This document shows positions 37,641 through 46,922 of a stretch of 64,000 nt of DNA, piece after piece. The stretch comes from Alicyclobacillus fructus (GTDB taxonomy: Bacteria; Bacillota; Bacilli; Alicyclobacillales; Alicyclobacillaceae). Position 1 is the first letter of the stretch. Each line of letters starts with the position of its first letter. A program made the position numbers and the translations under genes. The stretch spans positions 35,726 to 99,725 of the forward strand of contig NZ_JAFMTY010000010.1 of NCBI RefSeq assembly GCF_017329605.1, in the 5' to 3' direction. The notes under the pieces are model-generated. The model did no database searches, was not told where the DNA came from, and worked only from the letters and a program-made list of their open reading frames with translations.

Positions 37641-38305
37641 TGAGAACACCGGTGATTGCTCCCTCCATTTTGTCGTCGGATTTCGCCAGGTTGCGGGATG
37701 AAGTCGAAGACGTGATTCGAGCCGGGTGTGACTGGATCCACATCGATGTCATGGATGGCCATTTCGTCCCCAATCTGACGCTGGGGCCGCCCGTCGTGAA
37801 GGCGCTCAGGCGCCACGTGCAGGCCACGTTCGACGTGCATCTGATGGTCGATGCGCCCGAGCGCTGGATCTCGGCCTTCGTCGATGCGGGGGCCGACCTC
37901 CTCACGGTGCACTACGAGGCGACACCGCACGTGCATCGCGCGCTGCAGATGATCCGCGAATCCGGGCGCAAGGCGGGTTTGGCGCTGAATCCAGGCACGT
38001 CTCCGGACGGGTTGTCGTATCTGTTGGCCGACGTCGATCTCGTCCTCGTGATGACGGTCAATCCTGGCTACGGCGGCCAGTCGCTCATTCCCAGCACGTT
38101 GGCCAAGGTGGCCGAGGTTCGGCGCATGCTGGATGACGCCGGACGCCACGACGTGCATGTGCAGGTGGACGGAGGCATCCATCCGGGAACGATTCGGCAA
38201 GCGAGGGAAGCGGGCGCAGACGTGTTTGTCGCCGGATCGGCCGTGTTCGACGAGCTCGATCGCGCCGGCGCCATTGAGGCGTTGCGCGCGGCGCTTCGCG
38301 AGTAA
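37640..38305 (+). CDS. rpe: Ribulose-phosphate 3-epimerase
   Basis: 221 residues; interconverts ribulose 5-phosphate and xylulose 5-phosphate. TIM barrel with metal-binding APSILSSDFARL, HIDVMDGHFVPN, FDVHLMV, the TVNPGYGGQ loop and VDGGI. Start overlaps the rsgA stop by one base, extending the prpC–prkC–rsgA–rpe run. Confidence 0.95.
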   Translation: MRTPVIAPSILSSDFARLRDEVEDVIRAGCDWIHIDVMDGHFVPNLTLGPPVVKALRRHVQATFDVHLMVDAPERWISAFVDAGADLLTVHYEATPHVHRALQMIRESGRKAGLALNPGTSPDGLSYLLADVDLVLVMTVNPGYGGQSLIPSTLAKVAEVRRMLDDAGRHDVHVQVDGGIHPGTIRQAREAGADVFVAGSAVFDELDRAGAIEALRAALRE

Positions 38306-38327
38306 TGCGAATTTCAAGCTCGTCCTG

Positions 38328-38356
38328 GCACATTTCGACAGGGGGCGCATATACAT
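38328..38356 (+). promoter_or_regulatory. Possible sigma-E promoter for spoVM
   Basis: GCACATT (38328–38334), 13-base spacer, CATATACAT (38348–38356), resembling mother-cell sigma-E boxes (about ATATT and CATACA-T). spoVM is mother-cell expressed in B. subtilis. By-eye match with one spacing irregularity. Confidence 0.3.
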
Positions 38357-38457
38357 AGCTAGCGACAGACGCCTATGCCCTCGAGGCAGAGCGGGACTTG
38401 CGGCGAGTCAGACTCCGCTCCGACAATGGCGCAGGTTGTTCGAGGGGGGTAGAGGTC

Positions 38458-38541
38458 GTGAAGGTCTATACGATCAAATTGCCGCGCTTCCTGGGAGGAA
38501 TTGTGAAAGCTGTGCTCAGCACATTCACGAAGGACGAGTGA
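38458..38541 (+). CDS. spoVM: Stage V sporulation peptide SpoVM
   Basis: 27-codon gene beginning with GTG: residues VKVYTIKLPRFLGGIVKAVL, then STFTKDE and a TGA stop. It aligns along its whole length with B. subtilis SpoVM (26 residues), including the YTIKLP block, the helix-breaking Pro9 and the FLGGIV core. SpoVM is an amphipathic helix that recognises the convex forespore membrane and anchors SpoIVA for coat assembly. GAGGGGGG lies eight bases before the start. Position between rpe and rpmB is as in B. subtilis (rpe–thiN–spoVM–rpmB), with thiN absent. Confidence 0.93.
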   Translation: MKVYTIKLPRFLGGIVKAVLSTFTKDE

Positions 38542-38582
38542 CGCGCAGCACAAGCGCACGGATGCGAACCCATCATAAAAAG

Positions 38583-38609
38583 AAAAAAGCACCTGCACGG
38601 TGCTTTTTT
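38583..38609. terminator. Bidirectional terminator between spoVM and rpmB
   Basis: AAAAAAGCACC–TGCAC–GGTGCTTTTTT: an A-run, a short stem and a T-run that work in both directions. It ends spoVM on the plus strand and rpmB on the minus strand. Confidence 0.9.
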
Positions 38610-38614
38610 CTTTC

Positions 38615-38806
38615 TCAGATGGCGCGTTTCACCTTACCCGCTTTCAGGCAACGAGTGCAGACGCGGATGCGCTTCACAGAGCCGTTCACCTCGGCGCGCA
38701 CCGTCTGCAAGTTCGGGTACCAACGCCGCTTCGTCAGGATGTGCGAGTGGCTGATCTTGTTACCGACCTGTGGACCCCGACCGCAAACTTCACAACGGCG
38801 AGCCAT
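38615..38806 (-). CDS. rpmB: Ribosomal protein bL28
   Basis: 63 residues; large-subunit protein. [17 protein letters not shown] and [15 protein letters not shown] are standard bL28, with two Cys pairs (CEVC, CTRC) making it the zinc-binding form. ATG at 38806 is set by GGAGGTG just upstream; the frame extends to 38851 but without a start signal. Divergent from recG and on the opposite strand to spoVM, as in B. subtilis. Confidence 0.95.
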   Translation of the reverse strand: MARRCEVCGRGPQVGNKISHSHILTKRRWYPNLQTVRAEVNGSVKRIRVCTRCLKAGKVKRAI

Positions 38807-38999
38807 TCGAGCACCTCCGTTTCCTTTGATTGTATGGAAAGGAAGCCTCACGCGAAGGCTTGGGCGTGATGAACCTCGCCTAGCTTAGCATATTCTCCGA
38901 GAATCCCGCAACCGTTCTTCCAGGCGTCCTCGTGGGTATAGTACAATGGGGCAGAGTTGCGCCGCGGTATGGCGGCTTTGACACGGGGAGGGCGGCGCA

Positions 39000-41036
39000 T
39001 TGTCGCTCAGATCGCTGTCCGTGCGCGCTCTGCCGGGCGTGGGCCCGCAGAAGGAACGCGCACTCGAAGCACTCGGCATTCAGACGGTCGACGATTTGCT
39101 TCACACGTACCCCTTTCGTTACGACGAACGGCTGGAGAAGCCGTTTCCCGAATGGCGCGACGGCGATCGCGTCACCGCCCGGGCGATCGTCGAAGGGCCC
39201 GTGCAAGTGCGGTGGCGCGGCTCGAAGTCCATCATGACGGCTCGCGTCCGCGTGGACGGCCAACACCCGGTCATCTGTCTCTGGTTTTCGCAACATTATC
39301 TGCGCGCCAAGCTGTCCGACGGGCGTTTCATCGTGGTCACCGGGAAATGGAACGAATCCCTGCGCCGTTTGGTCGTCAGCGAGACCTCCTTCGACACCGG
39401 AGCCTCGCCGACTTCGCTGGTGCCTGTGTATCGCGCCAGCAAAGAGATTTCGACGAAGGCCATCCATCAACTGATTCTCAAGGCGTTGGAGCAGTACGGG
39501 GATCAAATTGCCGAGTCGCTGCCGTACGCTCTCGCGCGCAAATACAAACTGTGGAGCCATCGCGAGGCGCTTGTCGGCATCCATCGCCCACAATCGCGCG
39601 AGGACGTCCGGCAGGCGCGGCGACGGTTGGTGTTCGAGGAGTTTCTTTTGTTTCAAATTCAGCTCCAGTGGCTTCGGGCGCGGCGCGAACAACCTTCGGG
39701 GCGCGCTCAACCCGTTCCAGACGACGCGCTCGCCGCGTTCGAAGCGCTGTTACCCGGACCCATGACAGCCGCCCAGCGGCGGGCGTGTGAGGACATCCTT
39801 CGAGACCTTCAGCGCCCCGCGCCGATGGCGCGCCTCATTCAGGGCGACGTGGGCTCAGGGAAGACGTGGGTTGCCCTGTTCGCGTGTTACGCGGTGCACA
39901 TGGCCCACGGACAGTCCGCCCTCATGGCGCCGACCGAAATCCTCGCGGAACAGCACGCGCGGCTCGCTCGGCAACTCCTCGAGCCGGCCGGTGTGCGCGT
40001 GGAGCTTTTGACCGGATCGGTGACAGGGCGGGAGCGCGATCGCGTCTTGTCCGGCCTCGCCTCCGGCGAAGTTTCGCTCGCGGTCGGCACGCATGCGCTC
40101 CTGTCGGACGGCGTCGAGTTCCGCGATCTCGCCCTGCTCGTCACCGATGAACAACATCGGTTCGGGGTGGCGCAGCGCGCCAAACTTCGCGAAAAAGGCC
40201 GCGCGCCTGACGTGCTCATGCTGTCGGCCACGCCCATCCCGCGGACACTCGCGCTCGCCATCTACGGCGACATGGACGTTTCCGTCTTGGACGAGCTGCC
40301 GAAGGGCCGAAGGCCCATTCAGACCATCGCGGTTCCGGCGCAGGACGACGAGGCCGCGCTGCGCCTCATCCGCAGGGAGTTGGCGCGCGGGCATCAAGCC
40401 TATATCGTGGCACCTGCCATCGAGGCGTCGGATCGCGACGACGTGACGTCCATCACCGAGCTCTACGGCCGCGTGGCGGAGCACTTGGCGGGATTTCGCG
40501 TCGAGCTCCTGCACGGGCGGATGTCGACCGCCGACAAAGAGCGCATGATGCGCGAGTTTCGCGCCGGCGCCGTCGCCGCCCTTGTCGCAACGACCGTGAT
40601 CGAGGTCGGTATCGACGTCCCGAATGCCACCGTCATGGCCATCTACGGCGCGGAGCGTTTCGGCTTGGCCCAACTGCATCAATTGCGCGGACGGGTCGGA
40701 CGCGGCCCCCATCAGAGCTACTGTGTGCTCGTTCACGAGGCGTCGACCGAGGCGGCCCGCGCGCGGATTGAAACGATGCTCCAAACGACCGACGGCTTCG
40801 AAATCGCGGAGCGCGATCTGGAATTGCGCGGACCAGGCGAACTGTTCGGCTTGAAGCAAAGCGGGCTTCCTGAGTTTGCCCTCGGCGATCTCGCCCGCGA
40901 TTACCGGATCATGGAGGTGGCGCGCGAAGAGGCGTCGCATCTCGTCCAGCGCGACGACTTTTGGTACGCTCCGTGGGCCGAGGGACTGCGCGAGGCGCTG
41001 AAAGAGGCGGTGGACAAGGTTTCGTATCGAGATTGA
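39000..41036 (+). CDS. recG: ATP-dependent DNA helicase RecG
   Basis: 678 residues; branch-migration helicase that regresses replication forks. N-terminal wedge/OB domain (1–~230), Walker A LIQGDVGSGKTWVALF, DEQH box (VTDEQHRFGVAQR), LSATPIPRTLAL, and helicase C motifs TTVIEVGIDVPNA and QLRGRVGRG. TTG start at 39000 after GGGAGGGCGG. In B. subtilis yloU, fakA and the sda genes sit between rpmB and recG; none is here. Confidence 0.95.
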   Translation: MSLRSLSVRALPGVGPQKERALEALGIQTVDDLLHTYPFRYDERLEKPFPEWRDGDRVTARAIVEGPVQVRWRGSKSIMTARVRVDGQHPVICLWFSQHYLRAKLSDGRFIVVTGKWNESLRRLVVSETSFDTGASPTSLVPVYRASKEISTKAIHQLILKALEQYGDQIAESLPYALARKYKLWSHREALVGIHRPQSREDVRQARRRLVFEEFLLFQIQLQWLRARREQPSGRAQPVPDDALAAFEALLPGPMTAAQRRACEDILRDLQRPAPMARLIQGDVGSGKTWVALFACYAVHMAHGQSALMAPTEILAEQHARLARQLLEPAGVRVELLTGSVTGRERDRVLSGLASGEVSLAVGTHALLSDGVEFRDLALLVTDEQHRFGVAQRAKLREKGRAPDVLMLSATPIPRTLALAIYGDMDVSVLDELPKGRRPIQTIAVPAQDDEAALRLIRRELARGHQAYIVAPAIEASDRDDVTSITELYGRVAEHLAGFRVELLHGRMSTADKERMMREFRAGAVAALVATTVIEVGIDVPNATVMAIYGAERFGLAQLHQLRGRVGRGPHQSYCVLVHEASTEAARARIETMLQTTDGFEIAERDLELRGPGELFGLKQSGLPEFALGDLARDYRIMEVAREEASHLVQRDDFWYAPWAEGLREALKEAVDKVSYRD

Positions 41037-41063
41037 TCCCTCCATGAGTGGATTGAAGTTACA

Positions 41064-41093
41064 CCTATAATTCCATCTCCCCCGAACATACTA
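41064..41093 (+). promoter_or_regulatory. Sigma-G type promoter of the SASP gene
   Basis: CATACTA at 41087–41093 is an exact forespore -10 box (CATAnTA). About 17 bases upstream CCTATA (41064–41069) is a weak -35. It lies just before a SASP gene, the typical SigG target. Confidence 0.5.
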
Positions 41094-41120
41094 CGGTACA
41101 CCAAGGGGAGGTGAAGGGTG

Positions 41121-41318
41121 ATGGCAAACCAGAACAGCAGCAACAAGGTGCTTGTGCAAGGCGCCAATCGCGCGCTGGACCAGATGAAGTACGAGATCGC
41201 GACGGAGTTCGGCGTTCAGCTGGGCCCCGACACGACGGCTCGCCAGAACGGTTCGGTGGGCGGCGAGATCACGAAGCGCTTGGTCGCCTACGCCGAGCAA
41301 CAGCTTGCGGGTCACTAA
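41121..41318 (+). CDS. Alpha/beta-type small acid-soluble spore protein
   Basis: 65 residues. SASPs coat spore DNA, shift it toward A-form and protect it from UV and heat. The germination-protease site is in [10 protein letters not shown] (cleavage within the TEFG region), and [14 protein letters not shown] is the second conserved block. The ATG at 41121 has GGGGAGGTG about nine bases upstream; a GTG directly before it is a weaker choice. A strong hairpin follows at 41329. It stands between recG and the lipid cluster, probably a single-gene unit. Confidence 0.93.
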   Translation: MANQNSSNKVLVQGANRALDQMKYEIATEFGVQLGPDTTARQNGSVGGEITKRLVAYAEQQLAGH

Positions 41319-41328
41319 GCGAGGCGAC

Positions 41329-41360
41329 GAACGAGGGTTGGCTCAGGCCAGCCCTCGTTC
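41329..41360 (+). terminator. Stem-loop downstream of the SASP gene
   Basis: GAACGAGG-GTTGG–CTCAGG–CCAGC-CCTCGTTC, thirteen pairs including one wobble, ten bases after the stop. No T-run follows, so it may protect the 3' end or terminate weakly. Confidence 0.55.
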
Positions 41361-41385
41361 CATGATGAAACGCCATCTCGCGCAC

Positions 41386-41391
41386 TATAAT
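41386..41391 (+). promoter_or_regulatory. -10 box before psd
   Basis: A perfect TATAAT 63 bases before the psd start. The region 17 bases upstream (TGATGA) is a poor -35, so strength is uncertain. Confidence 0.35.
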
Positions 41392-41453
41392 GAGACGTGA
41401 TCGGGCAATGCATGTGAGAGGCGGGATGGCATATTCGTATAACGAGAGCGGCC

Positions 41454-42233
41454 TTGTACGCCTTCCCCAAACGCGCGTACACCATGTGTCTTCGCCGCTT
41501 TGTCGGTTCGGCCCTCAGCCGTCGGGCCATTCCTTGGTTTATACGCCACTACAACATCGAACTTCGTGACGTGGCGGGAGACGTGTCCGACTATCGCACG
41601 CTTGGCGAGTTTTTCGCCCGCCAGCTCAGGCAAGGGGCGAGGCCGATTGAGGACGGGATCACGTCGCCAACAGACGGCCTGGTCCGCGAGATCGGGCGTC
41701 TCGATGGGCACCATCGCCTCTTGGTCAAGGGTGCGCTGTTCGATCTGACGCAACTCGTCCAGGATCCACATCTCGCAGAGGAGTTGTCGGGCGGCCACGT
41801 GGTGACGGTGTACCTGAGCCCGCGCGACTATCACCGCATTCACGCCCCGGTGGACTGCAGGCCGGAGCGCGTGTGGCGAATCCCGGGCAAGCTGTTCCCG
41901 GTCAATCCTGCGTCCACCAAGGCGATTCCAGGACTGCTCGCGCAAAATGAGCGGGTTGTGACGCGGTTTTCCACGCCGATGGGCCCGTTCGCCATGGTGA
42001 TGGTCGGTGCTTGTGGCGTGGGCACCATCCACTTGCGATACGCGGTGAGCCGAGGAGGCCGCCTGGAGCTGATGCCGGATCGCGCCTATCGACGGGGCGA
42101 GGAAATCGGTCACTTCGCGCTCGGCTCGACCGTGGTGGTGTTGTTCCCTCCGTCTTGGGAACTGAAATGGACCGTGCAACCGGGAGAAGGGGTGCGCATG
42201 GGGCAGAAAATAGCAGTTGTATCCATGGATTGA
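41454..42233 (+). CDS. psd: Phosphatidylserine decarboxylase proenzyme
   Basis: 259 residues; converts phosphatidylserine to phosphatidylethanolamine at the membrane. The self-cleavage motif LGST is at 223–226, where Ser225 would become the pyruvoyl group. Catalytic Asp (SPTDG, ~74) and His (YHRIHAP, ~127 and 130) are present. The TTG at 41454 is the first usual start, but family-like residues (ALYAFPKR context) continue upstream to an ATT at 41433, so the true N-terminus may be a few residues longer. No phosphatidylserine synthase gene is nearby. It sits 100 bases before the sulfolipid genes. Confidence 0.88.
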   Translation: MYAFPKRAYTMCLRRFVGSALSRRAIPWFIRHYNIELRDVAGDVSDYRTLGEFFARQLRQGARPIEDGITSPTDGLVREIGRLDGHHRLLVKGALFDLTQLVQDPHLAEELSGGHVVTVYLSPRDYHRIHAPVDCRPERVWRIPGKLFPVNPASTKAIPGLLAQNERVVTRFSTPMGPFAMVMVGACGVGTIHLRYAVSRGGRLELMPDRAYRRGEEIGHFALGSTVVVLFPPSWELKWTVQPGEGVRMGQKIAVVSMD

Positions 42234-42256
42234 AATGACTCGGTAGAACCTCGTAC

Positions 42257-42285
42257 TTGCTGCGCCGATCGAAAACTTGTACATT
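42257..42285 (+). promoter_or_regulatory. Possible promoter of sqdB-sqdX
   Basis: TTGCTG (42257–42262), 17-base spacer, TACATT (42280–42285), in the 100-base gap before sqdB. Moderate match; would give a leader of roughly 40 bases. Confidence 0.4.
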
Positions 42286-42324
42286 GGTAAGGAAGTCAGT
42301 AGTGCTAGCGGAATGTTGGGGTGA

Positions 42325-43482
<1,158 letters not shown>

Positions 43483-43484
43483 CG

Positions 43485-44642
43485 GTGAGCATGAGGATCG
43501 CGATGTTTACGGAGACGTTTCTGCCGTCGACCGACGGGATTGTCACGAGGCTCTGTGCCACGCTGAAGTATTTGGAGCGCGAGGGCCACGAGGTGTTGCT
43601 GTTCGCCCCGTCGGGATCGCCGGAGAGGTACGCTTCCGCAACCATCGTCGGGATCCCCGCGATGCCGTTCATCCTCTATCCCGAAAAGCGGTACTCGTTG
43701 CCGTTGCCGCGCATCGGTAAACACCTGCGCGCGTTCCGCCCGGATCTCATTCACGTGGTGAATCCGGCGTTTCTGGGCATCGGGGGCATCTACTACGCGT
43801 GGAAATCGCACCTGCCCCTGGTGGCTTCGTACCATACGAATGTGCCGGCCTACGCGCGACATTACAAGCTGGAATTTCTCGAGCCGCTGCTCTGGTGGTA
43901 CTTTCGGACCCTTCACAATCGGGCGCATCTCAATCTCGCGACGTCGCGCGCGACGCTCAGCGAGCTCGAGCGCCAAGGGTTTCAAAACCTGGCCCTGTGG
44001 GAACGAGGTGTCGACGTCGAGCTGTTTCGCAGCGCCCCGTTCAGCGAGGAGATGCGCCGGCGGCTCGCGCCCGAGGCGAAACCGGGCGATCGCGTCTTGC
44101 TCTACGTCGGCCGGTTGGCGTCGGAGAAGAACATCGAGCGCATGCGCCCGGTTCTCGACGCCATGCCGGATCTGCATCTCGCCATCGTCGGCGATGGACC
44201 CCATCGTCCTGAACTCGAGCGGATCTTCGCCGGGACGCGCACCCACTTCACCGGCTATCTGCACGGAGAGGAACTCGCCAAGGCCTACCGTGCGGCGGAC
44301 GCCTTCCTGTTTCCGTCGACCACCGAGACGCTTGGGTTGGTGCTGTTTGAGGCCATGGCGGCCGGGCTGCCCATCGTGGCGGCGGACAGCCCGCCCACGC
44401 GGGAGGTGCTGGAAGACGGCCGGGCTGGCTTCATCTTCGATCCCGACTCGACCGAGTCGCTCATTGCCACGGTGGATCTCGTGATGCGGGACGAGGCGAG
44501 GAGGGAAGCTATCAGGCAGCGCGGCCTGGCCATCGCGGAGCAACTGGATTGGGAAGGGCCGAGCAAACAACTCGTCAGTCATTACGAGCGGGTTCTTCAG
44601 TCGTTCAGCGTCGTCGCGGGCGCCGTCACCGGCACCCGCTGA
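43485..44642 (+). CDS. sqdX: Family 4 glycosyltransferase, likely sulfoquinovosyl-diacylglycerol synthase
   Basis: 385 residues, GT-B fold. Begins RIAMFTETFLPSTDGIVTRL and has YHTNVPAYARHYK, LWERGVDVELF, YVGRLASEKN and the donor-site ExxxxxxxE stretch TETLGLVLFEAMAAGLP. These blocks resemble plant SQD2 and cyanobacterial SqdX more than general GT4 enzymes (for example the LW-x-GVD block and TG-x-L-x-G-x-EL). With sqdB two bases upstream, transfer of sulfoquinovose to diacylglycerol is the best inference. GTG start at 43485 with GGAGG inside the end of sqdB. Its stop codon lies within a terminator. Confidence 0.85.
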   Translation: MSMRIAMFTETFLPSTDGIVTRLCATLKYLEREGHEVLLFAPSGSPERYASATIVGIPAMPFILYPEKRYSLPLPRIGKHLRAFRPDLIHVVNPAFLGIGGIYYAWKSHLPLVASYHTNVPAYARHYKLEFLEPLLWWYFRTLHNRAHLNLATSRATLSELERQGFQNLALWERGVDVELFRSAPFSEEMRRRLAPEAKPGDRVLLYVGRLASEKNIERMRPVLDAMPDLHLAIVGDGPHRPELERIFAGTRTHFTGYLHGEELAKAYRAADAFLFPSTTETLGLVLFEAMAAGLPIVAADSPPTREVLEDGRAGFIFDPDSTESLIATVDLVMRDEARREAIRQRGLAIAEQLDWEGPSKQLVSHYERVLQSFSVVAGAVTGTR

Positions 44643-44654
44643 CGGCGCTTTTTT
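44620..44654 (+). terminator. Terminator overlapping the sqdX stop codon
   Basis: GCGCCGTCA–11-base loop–TGACGGCGC, nine perfect pairs, then TTTTTT. The TGA stop (44640–44642) opens the 3' arm. Ends the sqdB-sqdX message; the T-run touches the convergent amidase stop. Confidence 0.9.
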
Positions 44655-46011
44655 AAGGCAGGTGCGAAGCAAGGTCAGCCTCGATGCGGCGCGCGATGCG
44701 AATGAGGTCGGCGTCGCCGTCCGGTTTCCCCACGATTTGAAGCCCCATCGGCAATCCACTCACCTGGCCGGCCGGGATGGAGATGGCTGGCGCGCCAGAC
44801 AGATTCCATGGATTCGTGAATCGCGTGAGCAACGGCCTGACGGCTCGCTCTTCCCCCGCAATCAGGACGTGCGTCTCGCCCAAGCGTGGGGCCGGGATGG
44901 GCGTGGTCGGGAGAAGAATGCAGTCGTATTGGGCAAACCAACGGCGGACGGTGTCGCGAAAACGGGCGCGAAATCGCAAACTTTCGGCGTAGGACGACGC
45001 GTCCACGCGGGCGCCCTCTTCCAGGCGTTCGCGGACATCGGCGCCGTACGCGTCGCGGTGCTCGTCGAGCCAGGCGCGATGCGTCGCATACGCTTCCGCG
45101 CCCAAAATGTTGGACTGATGGCGAGCCACCTCGTCGGCGTCCAGCTGGATGGAACCGGCGACTTCGAGGGTGCCGCGGCTCTGCAAGAGGTGGGTCAGGG
45201 CTTCAAACCAATCCGAGACCTCCGGCGCCGCAAACCGGCGGACCAAATCCGGCACCACAGCCGCGCGGACGCGGCCGCAAGGCGCTGGCAGTGAGAGCCA
45301 GGCGTCAGGATCGATGTCGGCCATGATCGCGGTGACCCACGCGGCGTCCTCGACCGAGTTCGCGAGGGTGCCGACGTGATCGAGCGAGGGCGCCAGGGGC
45401 AGGACCCCATCGGTGGGAACCAGGCCGTAGGAGGGCTTGAATCCGACACATCCCGTGAGCGCAGCCGGGATTCGAACGCTGCCGCCTGTGTCGGTGCCGA
45501 CGCTCGCCTGAGCCATACCGCCCACGACGGAGGCGGCGCTGCCGCCGCTCGAACCCCCCGTGATCCGCCCGGGATCGCGCGGGTTTCGCGCAGGGCCAAA
45601 ATGCGGATTTTCGTTGGTCACGCCAAACGCGAATTCGTGCAGATGCGCTTTCCCAATGATGAGGGCGTGGGAACGCTGCAGCCTGGTGACGCACAGGGCG
45701 GTGCGATCCGGCACGTGTTCCCGGAAGCGGCCGTGCCCGTACGTCGTTGGGAGAAACGAGGTGTCGATGAGATCCTTGACGCTCACCGGGATGCCGGCCA
45801 AAGGCCCCAAACCTTCGGGGAATCGCGCCGCCATTTGATCGATGGCCGCGGCCTGTTGGCGGCTGATTTCCGTCGCCACGCAGAGCAGCGCGTTCAGCCG
45901 TCCGTTCTCCCGCTCGACAGCGGCGAGCCACTGCGCGAGCGAGGCGGACGCGGACAGATCCCGGCCGAGTCGAGCCACTTGTTGTCGAATGGTGAGGGGG
46001 TTGGGTGACAA
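44653..46011 (-). CDS. Amidase signature family enzyme
   Basis: 452 residues. The Ser–cis-Ser–Lys triad of the amidase signature family is present: Lys in PVSVKDLIDT, cis-Ser in GGSSGGSAASVV and the nucleophile in GTDTGGSVRIPAA. It resembles GatA, but no gatC or gatB is adjacent and the C-terminal half (SAPAISIPAG) is that of stand-alone amidases, so substrate is unknown. The TTG at 46011 is chosen because GGAGGACGGAGG lies about ten bases upstream; the open frame runs on to 46248 without family-like sequence. Converges on sqdX. Confidence 0.82.
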   Translation of the reverse strand: MSPNPLTIRQQVARLGRDLSASASLAQWLAAVERENGRLNALLCVATEISRQQAAAIDQMAARFPEGLGPLAGIPVSVKDLIDTSFLPTTYGHGRFREHVPDRTALCVTRLQRSHALIIGKAHLHEFAFGVTNENPHFGPARNPRDPGRITGGSSGGSAASVVGGMAQASVGTDTGGSVRIPAALTGCVGFKPSYGLVPTDGVLPLAPSLDHVGTLANSVEDAAWVTAIMADIDPDAWLSLPAPCGRVRAAVVPDLVRRFAAPEVSDWFEALTHLLQSRGTLEVAGSIQLDADEVARHQSNILGAEAYATHRAWLDEHRDAYGADVRERLEEGARVDASSYAESLRFRARFRDTVRRWFAQYDCILLPTTPIPAPRLGETHVLIAGEERAVRPLLTRFTNPWNLSGAPAISIPAGQVSGLPMGLQIVGKPDGDADLIRIARRIEADLASHLP

Positions 46012-46356
46012 GGGAATCGCCTCCGTCCTCCAAGGCTCAACATGCCTGACACGATTATAGCGGACGGAAGGCGCGACATGCGGGCGGCGGACGAAGCGAA
46101 AATCAAACAGGCCCCGCGCCCGGGTTTGCGCGGGGCCCTGCGCCAGATGGCCTGACGCGTTCTGGGAGAGGAGAAACCGGAGGAAGAGTGGATGGGGATC
46201 GCCTCTTCGCACTCGGTTGCCACAACAGCTGTCGCCGTTGTCATTCACAGAATGTCCAAAACCAGGAACGGGTATACGTCCCGTTGGCGCTTGCGTCCAG
46301 TTGTGATACGTTGATGCAGAGACAGGTGGTCCTGCTCATCCGAGAGGAGATCGGCT
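46012..46356. other. Intergenic region between amidase and rsmD
   Basis: 345 bases between divergent genes. The one clear element is a 10-bp perfect hairpin at 46110–46137. I see no convincing small gene: the open frames here lack ribosome sites and family-like sequence. Confidence 0.6.
46110..46137 (-). promoter_or_regulatory. Strong hairpin with T-rich tail upstream of the amidase
   Basis: GGCCCCGCGC–8-base loop–GCGCGGGGCC. Read on the minus strand it is followed by TGTTTGATTTT, so it looks like a terminator or attenuator about 100 bases before the amidase start. No minus-strand gene ends there. Confidence 0.45.
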
Positions 46357-46911
46357 ATGCGGGTCATTGCCGGGAATTGGCGCGGCATTTCGCTTGAGGC
46401 GCCAAGAGGCGACGCGGTCCGGCCCACCACCGATCGCGTCAAGGAATCGATGTTCAACCTGATACCCCACCAGCTGGGCGGATTGGTGCTCGATCTGTTC
46501 GCCGGCTCCGGGGCGCTCGGGATCGAGGCCTTGAGCCGGGGCGCGGCGCGCGCCATCTTCGTCGACAAGGACCCCCAATCCGCCAGACTCGTTCGCCGCA
46601 ACCTCGAGCGGGTCGGCGCCTTGGCGCAGGCCGAGGTCTGGGTCATGGATTGGGCGCGCGCGGTTCGGCGTTTCGAAGCGTCAGGCGACGTCGCCTCGTA
46701 CGTGTTTGTGGATCCGCCGTATCGTGAACACCTGTGGATACCGGTGCTTCTGGCGCTGCCCGCCGAACGAGTTGACGGGGCCGTCGTGTGCGAAGTGCCT
46801 GCTTCCGTCGATTTGCCCGATCAGGTGGGCGAGTTTTCGCTTCATAAAGCGCGCAGGTACGGCGACATCTCCGTCCGGATTTACAAGGGCCGATCTGGCG
46901 TAGAGATATAG
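46357..46911 (+). CDS. rsmD: 16S rRNA (guanine-966-N2)-methyltransferase RsmD
   Basis: 184 residues, usual length. Begins MRVIAGNWRGISL; RPTTDRVKESMFN is the family signature, SAM site VLDLFAGSGALGIEALSRGA, catalytic motif VFVDPPY. Known as ylbH in B. subtilis. ATG preceded by GAGAGGAG. Eleven bases before coaD, the conserved pair. Confidence 0.94.
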   Translation: MRVIAGNWRGISLEAPRGDAVRPTTDRVKESMFNLIPHQLGGLVLDLFAGSGALGIEALSRGAARAIFVDKDPQSARLVRRNLERVGALAQAEVWVMDWARAVRRFEASGDVASYVFVDPPYREHLWIPVLLALPAERVDGAVVCEVPASVDLPDQVGEFSLHKARRYGDISVRIYKGRSGVEI

Positions 46912-46922
46912 GAGGGGTCTGC

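Noticed and set aside
38133..38888. Plus-strand open frame covering the rpe end, spoVM and rpmB
   Set aside because: Reads through a bidirectional terminator in a frame different from spoVM; the short spoVM frame has the ribosome site and homology.
46188..46397. Small plus-strand open frame before rsmD
   Set aside because: No ribosome site, overlaps the rsmD start, no recognisable sequence.
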